The notes beneath the pieces are model-generated. The model worked only from the letters and a program-made list of their open reading frames with translations, was not told where the DNA came from and did not search any database. This document shows positions 34,126 through 41,750 of a stretch of DNA of 41,750 bases, piece by piece. The translations under genes were made by a program, and so were the position numbers. Each line of letters begins with the position of its first letter. The first letter of the stretch is position 1. Source of the DNA: a virus; IMG/VR virus record IMGVR_UViG_3300034374_009450, positions 1-41,750 of that record. One strand, written 5' to 3'.

Positions 34126-34314
34126 ATGAAAGACATAACAATTAATATATTTTATAATGAAGCAGCAAGTGAATTTACAGCCGTATCCCCTGAAATTGAT
34201 TCGATAGAAGGATTTGGCTCAGATATACCTGACGTATTAAGAAATTTTGCAGATCAGCTAGAATCAAGTACAGACTTTATAGACGAATTTTCGATAGATT
34301 ATGAAGATAATTAA
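34126..34314 (+). CDS. HicB-like small acidic protein
   Basis: A 62-residue acidic protein. The pattern ITINIFYNEAASEFTAVSP, then SIEGFGSDIPDVLRNFADQLE, resembles the partial RNase-H-like fold of HicB antitoxins. No HicA-type toxin is visible beside it. It could be an orphan antitoxin or a toxin mimic; the likeness is by eye only. Confidence 0.5.
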   Translation: MKDITINIFYNEAASEFTAVSPEIDSIEGFGSDIPDVLRNFADQLESSTDFIDEFSIDYEDN

Positions 34315-34337
34315 TTCTTTAGAAGGATATAATAAAA

Positions 34338-34360
34338 AAGGGGAGTATTTAACTCCCCTT
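34338..34360 (-). terminator. Convergent-region terminator
   Basis: A 9-bp stem (34338-34346/34352-34360) with a 5-nt loop. Read on the minus strand it ends in a run of six T, so it best terminates the virion-gene operon that stops at 34389. On the plus strand the T run is short, so termination there would be weaker. Confidence 0.75.
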
Positions 34361-34388
34361 AATCTATTGTTTATAATAACAGTATCAA

Positions 34389-37300
34389 TTAATAGCTTTT
34401 CCTACCCTCAATATTCATTCCATTTAATTCATATAAACGTTGAATTTGTGCTAACATAGGTATGGCTTGATTAGTTTGTCTAATAAAGTTACTTCTACCT
34501 GCATTAGGTCCAGACTCTATTATATCATCTCCTGATATTAATCTTACTGTAGCATCTCCTATCTCAATTATATCTCCAATAGTTCCTGCTAACGGTACAA
34601 AATCATTTAAGATTATTTGTTGAGCATTGGGATTTAAGTAAAAAGTTAAATCCGTTTCAACTCTATATATACTCATTAGTAAGAATTTGGCTAATGATTG
34701 TTCATTATCATCATCATCATCTATAGTTAAACCTTTTATAATAACTCCTACAGCCATTAACATTAAAGTAAATCGTAAAGCAGCTATGTTCTTTTTCATA
34801 TTAGCTTTATCAACTTCAGTTAGATTTTCAAAAGCCTTAAAGTCTACAGTTTCTTTTCCAAATGTGATAGAATTAATAATTTGTTTAGATAGTTCTAATG
34901 TCATATCTTTTAACAGATTAACAATACCTAAACGCTTACCTTCAGGAGACTTATTAAAATAAGCACCATAACTTAATAACCTACCTTTCTTAACAAAATC
35001 TTCTCCAAATCTAGACTCTACTCTTTCTGAAGCAAATCTAGTATGTAAACCTTGAGGTAACCAGTTACGGAATACCATTAGAATTCTACCTAAAACGGTT
35101 TTATTAATAAGCTTAGGATTGAGACTATTATAATCTCCATGAAGATCTTCAGTTATACGTTCTATTTTTTGTCGTAATTGGTATTTTTGTTCACTCTTTT
35201 CTTTGAATTCTTCCGCTCCAAATTCTTCAGTATCCCATACTAATTCTCCATCCACTAGTTTATACGCTTCATATAAATTCCTTTCTTTATTGTATTTATC
35301 AGTTATTTTCTGATTAAATAAGATAGATAAAAAAGTATGTCCATATATAAAATTCTCAGTAACTCCTTGTAAAGCAAATAAAAGCTTATCAATCTTTTTA
35401 GTATTAATTAAACTACCTTCTGAACTGACATCCATGTAATCTTTCATTACATCAAACTTGTCCATCAATAATAGTATTTTTTTACCTTCAGCATTTAATT
35501 TACCACCTAATGCTACATTTAACATCTTCATTAACGCTTGGTTAGATTGATGTTGATTAAAATGCTGTTCTGCATTACTTTCTATATGCGTAGAAAGAAT
35601 ACCAAAGAATAAGTTAGCAGTTGCTGCAAATGAGTTGAAGCCCATTCCTTTTCTTCTAGTCCAGTGTATTAAAAATTCAGCTAGTCTAGTAAATGAAAAA
35701 CCTTGTATCTTTTCTTTACCAGTAATAGGATCTTTAATAGTTTTAGTTAATGTTTTAGAAGCGTCAGGATCGTTAGTCTTAGTATCATATAAAGATGCAT
35801 CTAGGAAATAATCTAAAGCAGCCATGGTATTTCTACTCTGACCTTTACGTTTCTCATAGAACCTAGAGGTATTTATATTTCCTTGAGGAGTATTAGATAG
35901 TTGTTCCGCAACTTCCCCAAATAAGTTTCTTAGTACTAGCAAATCTGGCTCAACTTGTGAACGTTGTTCATATAAATAAGACATTCCAGAAAATGCTTTT
36001 AAAATATTCTCTAAATTATTGTCTTTATTTTCAGGCTTAATTTGCCCAGAAAGCATGTATACAGGAATAGTTTTTTCAGGCATACCTGTAGTAGGATCTT
36101 CACTTTTAGACGATTCAGAGGCAGGTAAAGGGGCAGAAAAGGTCTTCCAGACAGCATTACCAGCAGATTGCATAATATTTCCTACACTCAGTCCTTCTTT
36201 TATACCTTTTTTATACAATTCAGGTAGATAATTTGGAACCCTTAGTCTAGGATTATAAGGTAATGCATTCTTACGTTCTGTAAGTAACTCCGTAAAGAAA
36301 TTATAGTATTGTAATAATTGAGGAGTATTTTGAATACGTGCAAATCTAGAATCCGGCCATAAATCGACTTTAGGTTCTCTAATTATATAATGATCACTAT
36401 TATCACCAGCACCATCAGGTTCATATCCTCTATACCATTTATCGTATGCAGCTTTATCTAAGACACCGTTGACATCAGTATATCTAAGTTTAATAGCTTC
36501 TTTAGCGGCTTCCCAACGTTCTTTATCAACGCGTTTAGTAGTATTCTTATTTAACCATCTTCTATAGGCATTTTTCTTTTGCGTAGCTAAACTTTTATTA
36601 CCAGCATCGATAGCTTTTCTCCATTCTTTATATAACTTAGCTTTAGTCTCATAAAATTCCTGAGAAACCTCGTGTATATAGTTTCCTGTAGCTTTCCCTT
36701 CACTATCTAACTGTTGGAAAATTTTCCATAACTCATTGTCAGATATTCCATTATCTTTAGCCCATTTCTTTAATTGCTTAGTTTCAAATTCTATTTTTTT
36801 ATTTGTCTCTATTGTATTTTCATGAGCTAGATAATTAGCTTTTTGTACTATATCATAAATCTTTTGAACTAATGGTATCTTACTAACTGAAATATTTAAA
36901 AATTGTGATTCAAAGAAATTAGTATCTACAAATTCTACAAAAAAGTCTTCTACACCTTTAGTACCGGATAACCTACGATTATATTCTTCTTTATAAATCT
37001 CAATCAATCTATTTTGTAATAGCTCAGCTCTACCACTAACTTTTTGATATTGAGCCTGTAAGGTATTTTCAACCTCTTCTCCTAATACTCCACCACTAAA
37101 GTCTACAGACCTATTCAATATTTTCCAACCTTCTAAGTACTGATTAGCCATTAAATAAAATCTAGCAGCTTCTCTAGCATCGAACTGATTAAATTTAGCT
37201 AACATAGACTCAATCTCATTTAAATCCGTATTTGCATACTGTACTAAATGGTCTAATCTATTTCCTGAATTAGCAGTACCAAATCCTCTAATTCTTTCAT

Positions 37301-38870
37301 TTAGTTTTGAAATTTCACCTTGTATAAAAATATTATCAGCTTCTCTATTAGGAGTTAATTGTTTTTGTAACCTATCGATTTGATTTTTCCATTCACTTAC
37401 AATCTTTTCTTCTAGCGGCTGTTCACTTCTAAACTTATAATCTCTAGCACGTTCTTGCTCATGGTATTCAGCTCCAGTTTTTTGAGCGAATAATCCTGCC
37501 TTAGCATTATCTTTAGATAATCCTGTAATGTCTTTATTTAAAATCTGAGTAGCAGCTGTTTCAAAAACACGGTCTAGTCTTTGCGTAAAAGTATCATGAT
37601 TAACTGTCTTAAATAATTTTAAAATCATATCTACCAACTCTTTTAATTTAGAGAAAATGGTAGGAGAGCTTTTAGTTTTAACAGTTTCAAATTGCTTCAA
37701 CAAATAACTAGCTAATAGTTTACCTACAGCTTCAGATTTAAGTTTATAAGGATTATCTTTATAGTTTATATCTGAGCCATACTCTGCTAAAACTTCTTGA
37801 TAAATTTCAGTTTCTGTAATTAACTCAAACATTTCTTGCAGCATAGGATGATTTTCTCCTAGTAATTCTACAAAAACGTGAGCTGTTTCTTCAGCTAAAG
37901 TATCATTAAATTCTTTCCCTTGGGCTATTCGAATTATGATATCCACAATCTTACCAGCCTTTTTTAAGAATTCAGTCTCAGCATTACTATCACCGCTTTT
38001 TAAAACAACTTGTTGGTCTTTTACTGTTACCCCTAACTTATCTAAAAATTCTAATAAAATACTTCTTAATTCTTGATTTACTTCAGCGTTACTTTTAGAA
38101 GTTTTTTGGGCTGTAGTTGATTTAAAAGGATTATATTTTTTACCATCTCTTTTAATATACATACTACCAGTACTAGTTACATGAGCTGTAACTCCTACTA
38201 GATTTAATTTAGCGATATCTTGCTTTAGATAGTCTAAATTACTAGCAGGACTATTAATAAATCCTTTAGTAGACATATTCCAAGCAGCTGCTAACTTTAA
38301 TGCTTTTTCTTGGAAAGTTCCAGCAGTAACAGGTTTATTATTTTCTGAATATTTAGTAAATACAAAATGATCTCCAGCTTCTTCTGCCCATCCGGCATCC
38401 ATAAACCTTTCCCACATTTTAATTGCAGGAGTAGTCATTCTCTTTTCTATAGAATCGCTACGAAGCTGTAAACCTAATTTAGCCATTTCTGCAGAGGCTA
38501 GCATATAGGCAGCATGCCCAGTACCAGGTTTACCGTTTATTTTAGTATTAATAGCTGTAGCGTATACACCGTCATTCTCTAAATTTAATTCTCCTACAAC
38601 TTTACCTTTTTGTACAACTCTATATTTAAATAACTCTGCAGAACTTGATGTTAGTTGTATGGTAGTTTCTTTAGCTGCTTCTTCTATAAGGGCATTTTTA
38701 CTTTTAGAAAGCATAAAACTAGACTCAGTCTTTTCTTTAGTTAAGTCTACTTCATTCCAGGTATTACCTGCTAACTCACGCTTATTCCATTCAACATAAG
38801 CTACATTTTCTCCTACCTCTTTTACTAAATCTTTCCACTCTTGGGAATTTATATTAGGACAACTTATCAT
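34389..38870 (-). CDS. Giant probable virion-associated multidomain protein
   Basis: A 1493-residue protein. Residues 80-172 resemble a GNAT acyltransferase fold (VVGELNLENDGVYATAI, then GTGHAAYMLASAEMAKLG and AGWAEEAGDHFVFTK). Residues 322-348 have LAEETAHVFVELL, a zincin-like helix with Glu in place of the first His of HExxH. The rest is long helical sequence, with a hydrophobic helix near residues 1365-1385 followed by an acidic stretch. It looks like a large polyvalent or internal virion protein that may be ejected with the DNA. It lies four bases downstream of the other giant gene, probably in one late operon. Confidence 0.65.
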   Translation of the reverse strand: MISCPNINSQEWKDLVKEVGENVAYVEWNKRELAGNTWNEVDLTKEKTESSFMLSKSKNALIEEAAKETTIQLTSSSAELFKYRVVQKGKVVGELNLENDGVYATAINTKINGKPGTGHAAYMLASAEMAKLGLQLRSDSIEKRMTTPAIKMWERFMDAGWAEEAGDHFVFTKYSENNKPVTAGTFQEKALKLAAAWNMSTKGFINSPASNLDYLKQDIAKLNLVGVTAHVTSTGSMYIKRDGKKYNPFKSTTAQKTSKSNAEVNQELRSILLEFLDKLGVTVKDQQVVLKSGDSNAETEFLKKAGKIVDIIIRIAQGKEFNDTLAEETAHVFVELLGENHPMLQEMFELITETEIYQEVLAEYGSDINYKDNPYKLKSEAVGKLLASYLLKQFETVKTKSSPTIFSKLKELVDMILKLFKTVNHDTFTQRLDRVFETAATQILNKDITGLSKDNAKAGLFAQKTGAEYHEQERARDYKFRSEQPLEEKIVSEWKNQIDRLQKQLTPNREADNIFIQGEISKLNERIRGFGTANSGNRLDHLVQYANTDLNEIESMLAKFNQFDAREAARFYLMANQYLEGWKILNRSVDFSGGVLGEEVENTLQAQYQKVSGRAELLQNRLIEIYKEEYNRRLSGTKGVEDFFVEFVDTNFFESQFLNISVSKIPLVQKIYDIVQKANYLAHENTIETNKKIEFETKQLKKWAKDNGISDNELWKIFQQLDSEGKATGNYIHEVSQEFYETKAKLYKEWRKAIDAGNKSLATQKKNAYRRWLNKNTTKRVDKERWEAAKEAIKLRYTDVNGVLDKAAYDKWYRGYEPDGAGDNSDHYIIREPKVDLWPDSRFARIQNTPQLLQYYNFFTELLTERKNALPYNPRLRVPNYLPELYKKGIKEGLSVGNIMQSAGNAVWKTFSAPLPASESSKSEDPTTGMPEKTIPVYMLSGQIKPENKDNNLENILKAFSGMSYLYEQRSQVEPDLLVLRNLFGEVAEQLSNTPQGNINTSRFYEKRKGQSRNTMAALDYFLDASLYDTKTNDPDASKTLTKTIKDPITGKEKIQGFSFTRLAEFLIHWTRRKGMGFNSFAATANLFFGILSTHIESNAEQHFNQHQSNQALMKMLNVALGGKLNAEGKKILLLMDKFDVMKDYMDVSSEGSLINTKKIDKLLFALQGVTENFIYGHTFLSILFNQKITDKYNKERNLYEAYKLVDGELVWDTEEFGAEEFKEKSEQKYQLRQKIERITEDLHGDYNSLNPKLINKTVLGRILMVFRNWLPQGLHTRFASERVESRFGEDFVKKGRLLSYGAYFNKSPEGKRLGIVNLLKDMTLELSKQIINSITFGKETVDFKAFENLTEVDKANMKKNIAALRFTLMLMAVGVIIKGLTIDDDDDNEQSLAKFLLMSIYRVETDLTFYLNPNAQQIILNDFVPLAGTIGDIIEIGDATVRLISGDDIIESGPNAGRSNFIRQTNQAIPMLAQIQRLYELNGMNIEGRKSY

Positions 38871-38874
38871 ATTA

Positions 38875-41750
38875 CTATAATTTACAGATTTTTTTAATTA
38901 GATTATTCAAATCCTCATCTGTTTTTGCTTTATTAATTTTATTCGTCCAGATAGTTATTTGTCTATCTGATAATTTATCAGTTCTACTTTTAAGAGTATC
39001 TAAGGCATTTGATTTAATCTCTTCAAAAGATACTTCTACTCCAGCAAATAAATCTCCTTGTTTATTTTCTGCTTTTTGTGTAGTCTCCCCAGTATCTCTA
39101 GCATCTTCTTTACTAAAGAATAGATTTTCCATAGATTCATCAAATGCTAACATAGGAGCAGCGTTGTCTGACGTTTCTAAAGTAGTTGCCTCATCATTAA
39201 CAGCTTCCGCCGCTTTTTTATTATTGGTAACAGACTGTTTAGTAGAACGTATTTCAATCTTTCCTTTGTACGCAGAATGCTTTAATTTATTCGGTACTTT
39301 ATTTCTTTTTAATTCACTTAAAGGTTCGTCTAATTTAAAGTCATATTCAGGTAATTTTTCATGTCCTAATTCAGGCATGTATTTATAAATATGACTTGTT
39401 ACGCCATCAACAGTTTCAGATTTAAAAAATTTATGAATCCTATCTTTTCCTCCACGTCTTATTAATCCATATTTAGGTACACCTAATTCAGATAGAACAA
39501 CTTGAGTATAAGGGCCATCTGTCGCAGCATTTCCTGTAAATTTTATCCTAGGTAACTTATCTTTATTATGCCTCACAAATTGGTCATGGAATCTTTCAAT
39601 TACTTCAGGACTTAATAGATTAGATATTTGAGAAACTTGTTGGGCAACAGCAGCATCCAATATAACTTGGATAGGTATATACGAAGCCACAGAACTAGAA
39701 GAAGATACTAAACCTTCTACTAAATAAGAGTATTCAATTAAGCCTTCTGCAAAAGTTTTTGCTTGCTCATCTTGACTATTTAGTAATTCTAAAAATGCAG
39801 ACACTACATAAATAACTTCATTAGGTTCCATATTCAAATGCATAAAATCTACTTTAGAAATTTTAGCTTTTTTAAGAGTTCTATTATCTGAAGTATTTAA
39901 TCTTTGTAGAAATACATTTAAAGCAAACTCATCTCTATTTTTTAATTCTGCTAATTGTTTAGCTATATTATTTTTTGAGCGTACGTATTTACTTCTTAAT
40001 TTTTTAGCTGTTAAATCCTTATTTTTATAAATATTTAAATCTGTATTACTCATTAAGAATAATAGTATTGATCTTTTAATATCTCTAAATAATTGGTCAT
40101 TTACCTTTCTATTTAAATGGTCTTCTATTTTAAAAGCTTCTTTAAAGAATGGTTTTGAGTATGGGAATAAGTCATCTTGATTAAATACTGTCATACCCAA
40201 ACCTATAGCATCTTCTAATATCCTACCGTTTAATGTACTTAGTAATGAATCCTGTCCTACAAATAACTTCTTAGCAGCTGTCATTTGTTCTGAAGGTAAT
40301 ATACCTGAACTAATACCTGCTTCATTCTTTTTCTTTACAGTAAACCAGTTTTTACCTATAGATTGTGTATCAGTATTGTAAGCATTCATCATTTGAGCAA
40401 GGATATCACCTTCCTTCTTATACATCATAAAAGCTTTTAATACTTCTAATTGGCCGGTATAATATTTAATAAGAGTTTCTCTAGGTACTTCAACATCTTC
40501 TTTTAGAGATTTTGATACCTTCATCAAAGCTTGTAAATTCTTAATACTGAAAGCCTGAATTAAATCATCTTCATAAACAGCATCATGAACATCTGCTTTT
40601 AATTCTTGTAAAAGATTTTTATACTTTTCTACCAATTCAGCAGCAGCTAACACATCCATACTTCCATAATTAGTTTGAGTACTAGATTTTGTCTTTTTGA
40701 AATTTACCTGCTTAACCCACTCTTTCAAAATAGGCTGGCGCATAAATCCTACAATCATATTAAAATCATCAATACCCATAGCCGCTAAGTAAAGAGCTGT
40801 GTTAAAAGTTTCTAAATTTAAATTAGCTCTATTCAACTCTTGTTCTTTTGCGTTATCCACAGCTGCAGACTGTACAACCTGGATAATATAGGAAATAAAG
40901 TTACCATTTTCCCCTCTAACCTTTCCTAGCTTATGTAAGCCTGTAGAAGTTTTATATTTAGCTGGTATTTTTTTACCAGTTCTTGCAAAAAACTGTTCTT
41001 CAATATGTTGCCATGCTATTAATTCTAATTTATGTTCATCTTGAGTTTTCTCTTCTTGAGTTTCTACCTCTCTACCGTCTTTCTCGATTATAAATTTAGG
41101 CCCCATAGCTTTAATATAATGCATGTGACTCTCTTTACTAAATCCAATTTTAGATAAGATTATATCATGATACTGGATTGTAGAGTGGAATGTATTCCAT
41201 AGAGAAGCAATACCAATACCTGTCTTACCTGAAGCATTATCATCAAATAAATTATCTTGCGTGATAATAGATAAAGGACTAATCTCATCAGGAGCAGGGT
41301 CAAACTCATCAAAAGCCTCATTTGCAGAACGTAAATCTTCTACTGAGTTAGGCATTAATAGCTTAGTTAAAATTTCAGGTCTTGAGAATATACTTTGATA
41401 CAAGTCTAACACCCTATTATTTCTAGCAGCTGTAGTATTACGCTGCATTGGAGATAACTCAATAAACTGTTCATATGAAGGTACTATACCTTCTTTAATC
41501 ATCATATCACGTAAAACTCTGCTATGTACAAATATTTTAGCAAACGCCTCATCTATTAACTCTTGATATTCTTTCTTTTCTCTTACAGTTTTTGCCTGGT
41601 ATTGCTCAGCTTTTAATTTAGATATCTCTTCATTTTGGTCTTCTAAAGCTTCTATGTACTCAGGAAAACTATTTTTATAGTATCTGATAGCCTCTTGAAC
41701 TTTAGCTTCATAAAGCCTTTTTAAATCTGCTTCTGTTTCAGATATACTAT
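38875..41750 (-). CDS. Partial giant probable virion protein (5' end off window)
   Basis: At least 957 residues are visible. The frame stays open from 41505 to the window edge with no stop, so the ATG at 41505 is internal and the true start is beyond 41750. The sequence is mainly helical, with charged coiled-coil-like stretches and a polar, low-complexity C-terminal region containing GDLFAG. No enzymatic motif seen. It is directly upstream of the 1493-residue gene and probably cotranscribed. Likely structural or ejected. Confidence 0.7.
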   Translation of the reverse strand, partial: SISETEADLKRLYEAKVQEAIRYYKNSFPEYIEALEDQNEEISKLKAEQYQAKTVREKKEYQELIDEAFAKIFVHSRVLRDMMIKEGIVPSYEQFIELSPMQRNTTAARNNRVLDLYQSIFSRPEILTKLLMPNSVEDLRSANEAFDEFDPAPDEISPLSIITQDNLFDDNASGKTGIGIASLWNTFHSTIQYHDIILSKIGFSKESHMHYIKAMGPKFIIEKDGREVETQEEKTQDEHKLELIAWQHIEEQFFARTGKKIPAKYKTSTGLHKLGKVRGENGNFISYIIQVVQSAAVDNAKEQELNRANLNLETFNTALYLAAMGIDDFNMIVGFMRQPILKEWVKQVNFKKTKSSTQTNYGSMDVLAAAELVEKYKNLLQELKADVHDAVYEDDLIQAFSIKNLQALMKVSKSLKEDVEVPRETLIKYYTGQLEVLKAFMMYKKEGDILAQMMNAYNTDTQSIGKNWFTVKKKNEAGISSGILPSEQMTAAKKLFVGQDSLLSTLNGRILEDAIGLGMTVFNQDDLFPYSKPFFKEAFKIEDHLNRKVNDQLFRDIKRSILLFLMSNTDLNIYKNKDLTAKKLRSKYVRSKNNIAKQLAELKNRDEFALNVFLQRLNTSDNRTLKKAKISKVDFMHLNMEPNEVIYVVSAFLELLNSQDEQAKTFAEGLIEYSYLVEGLVSSSSSVASYIPIQVILDAAVAQQVSQISNLLSPEVIERFHDQFVRHNKDKLPRIKFTGNAATDGPYTQVVLSELGVPKYGLIRRGGKDRIHKFFKSETVDGVTSHIYKYMPELGHEKLPEYDFKLDEPLSELKRNKVPNKLKHSAYKGKIEIRSTKQSVTNNKKAAEAVNDEATTLETSDNAAPMLAFDESMENLFFSKEDARDTGETTQKAENKQGDLFAGVEVSFEEIKSNALDTLKSRTDKLSDRQITIWTNKINKAKTDEDLNNLIKKICKL

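Noticed and set aside
1-41750. Stop-codon reassignment as in some crAss-like phages
   Set aside because: TAA, TAG and TGA all end convincing genes and no in-frame stop was needed inside conserved proteins.
34389-41750. Virion RNA polymerase like that of crAss-like phages
   Set aside because: No DxDxD-type catalytic motif was seen in either giant protein.

Overview
The window is part of a tailed double-stranded DNA phage genome, probably one that infects a member of the Bacteroidota. It is AT-rich and packed almost end to end with small ORFs. Starts are preceded by A-rich leaders rather than Shine-Dalgarno sequences, which is the Bacteroidota style. Many genes overlap by 1-14 bases (TAATG, ATGA), and seven probable starts are TTG or GTG. 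TAA, TAG and TGA all end genes, so the standard code is in use. I saw no integrase, transposase, CRISPR array or tRNA. The habitat and exact phage family cannot be read from this sequence.

Layout: (1) 1-3634 is an accessory region: about 760 nt of non-coding sequence with many stable hairpins, a second hairpin-rich stretch at about 1001-1247, an 83-nt stem-loop at 2053-2135, and a run of tiny membrane or hypothetical proteins. (2) 3677-6379 is nrdJ, an adenosylcobalamin-dependent ribonucleotide reductase, closed by a terminator. (3) 6469-11810 holds small unknown genes plus an exported 3D-domain protein and a degenerate Nudix-like protein. (4) 11812-14911 is replication and recombination: a DnaB-like helicase, a RecA-fold ATPase and a protein with an SSB-like acidic tail, ended by a terminator. 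(5) 14981-28660 mixes a primase split into two distant genes (15678-16022 and about 18388-19041), a PD-(D/E)XK resolvase and exonuclease, and a striking set of amide-bond enzymes: two class I glutamine amidotransferase/C26 proteins, an ATP-grasp ligase, a class II (Ntn) glutamine amidotransferase and two different amidoligases. A gamma-glutamylcyclotransferase-like protein follows at 28690. (6) 29060-33125 is nucleotide metabolism and DNA synthesis: dCMP deaminase, DUF5664 dATP/dGTP diphosphohydrolase, deoxyribosyltransferase-like protein, family A DNA polymerase and ThyX. (7) After a metallophosphoesterase and two small genes, transcription converges at a terminator hairpin (34338-34360). The rest of the window is a minus-strand block with two giant, probably virion-associated proteins; the upstream one runs off the right edge.

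How it fits together: NrdJ, dCMP deaminase and ThyX supply dNTPs and dTMP. PolA, helicase, split primase, the SSB-like protein, RecA-fold ATPase, exonuclease and resolvase make a replication-recombination set. The seven amide-bond enzymes look like one pathway: ammonia is released from glutamine, carboxylates are ligated to amines, and gamma-glutamyl amides are trimmed. Iyer, Aravind and co-workers predicted that such phage clusters modify peptides, envelope or other molecules. The substrate here is unknown. This pathway, the large structured RNA and the split primase with a missing start codon are the most interesting parts of the window.
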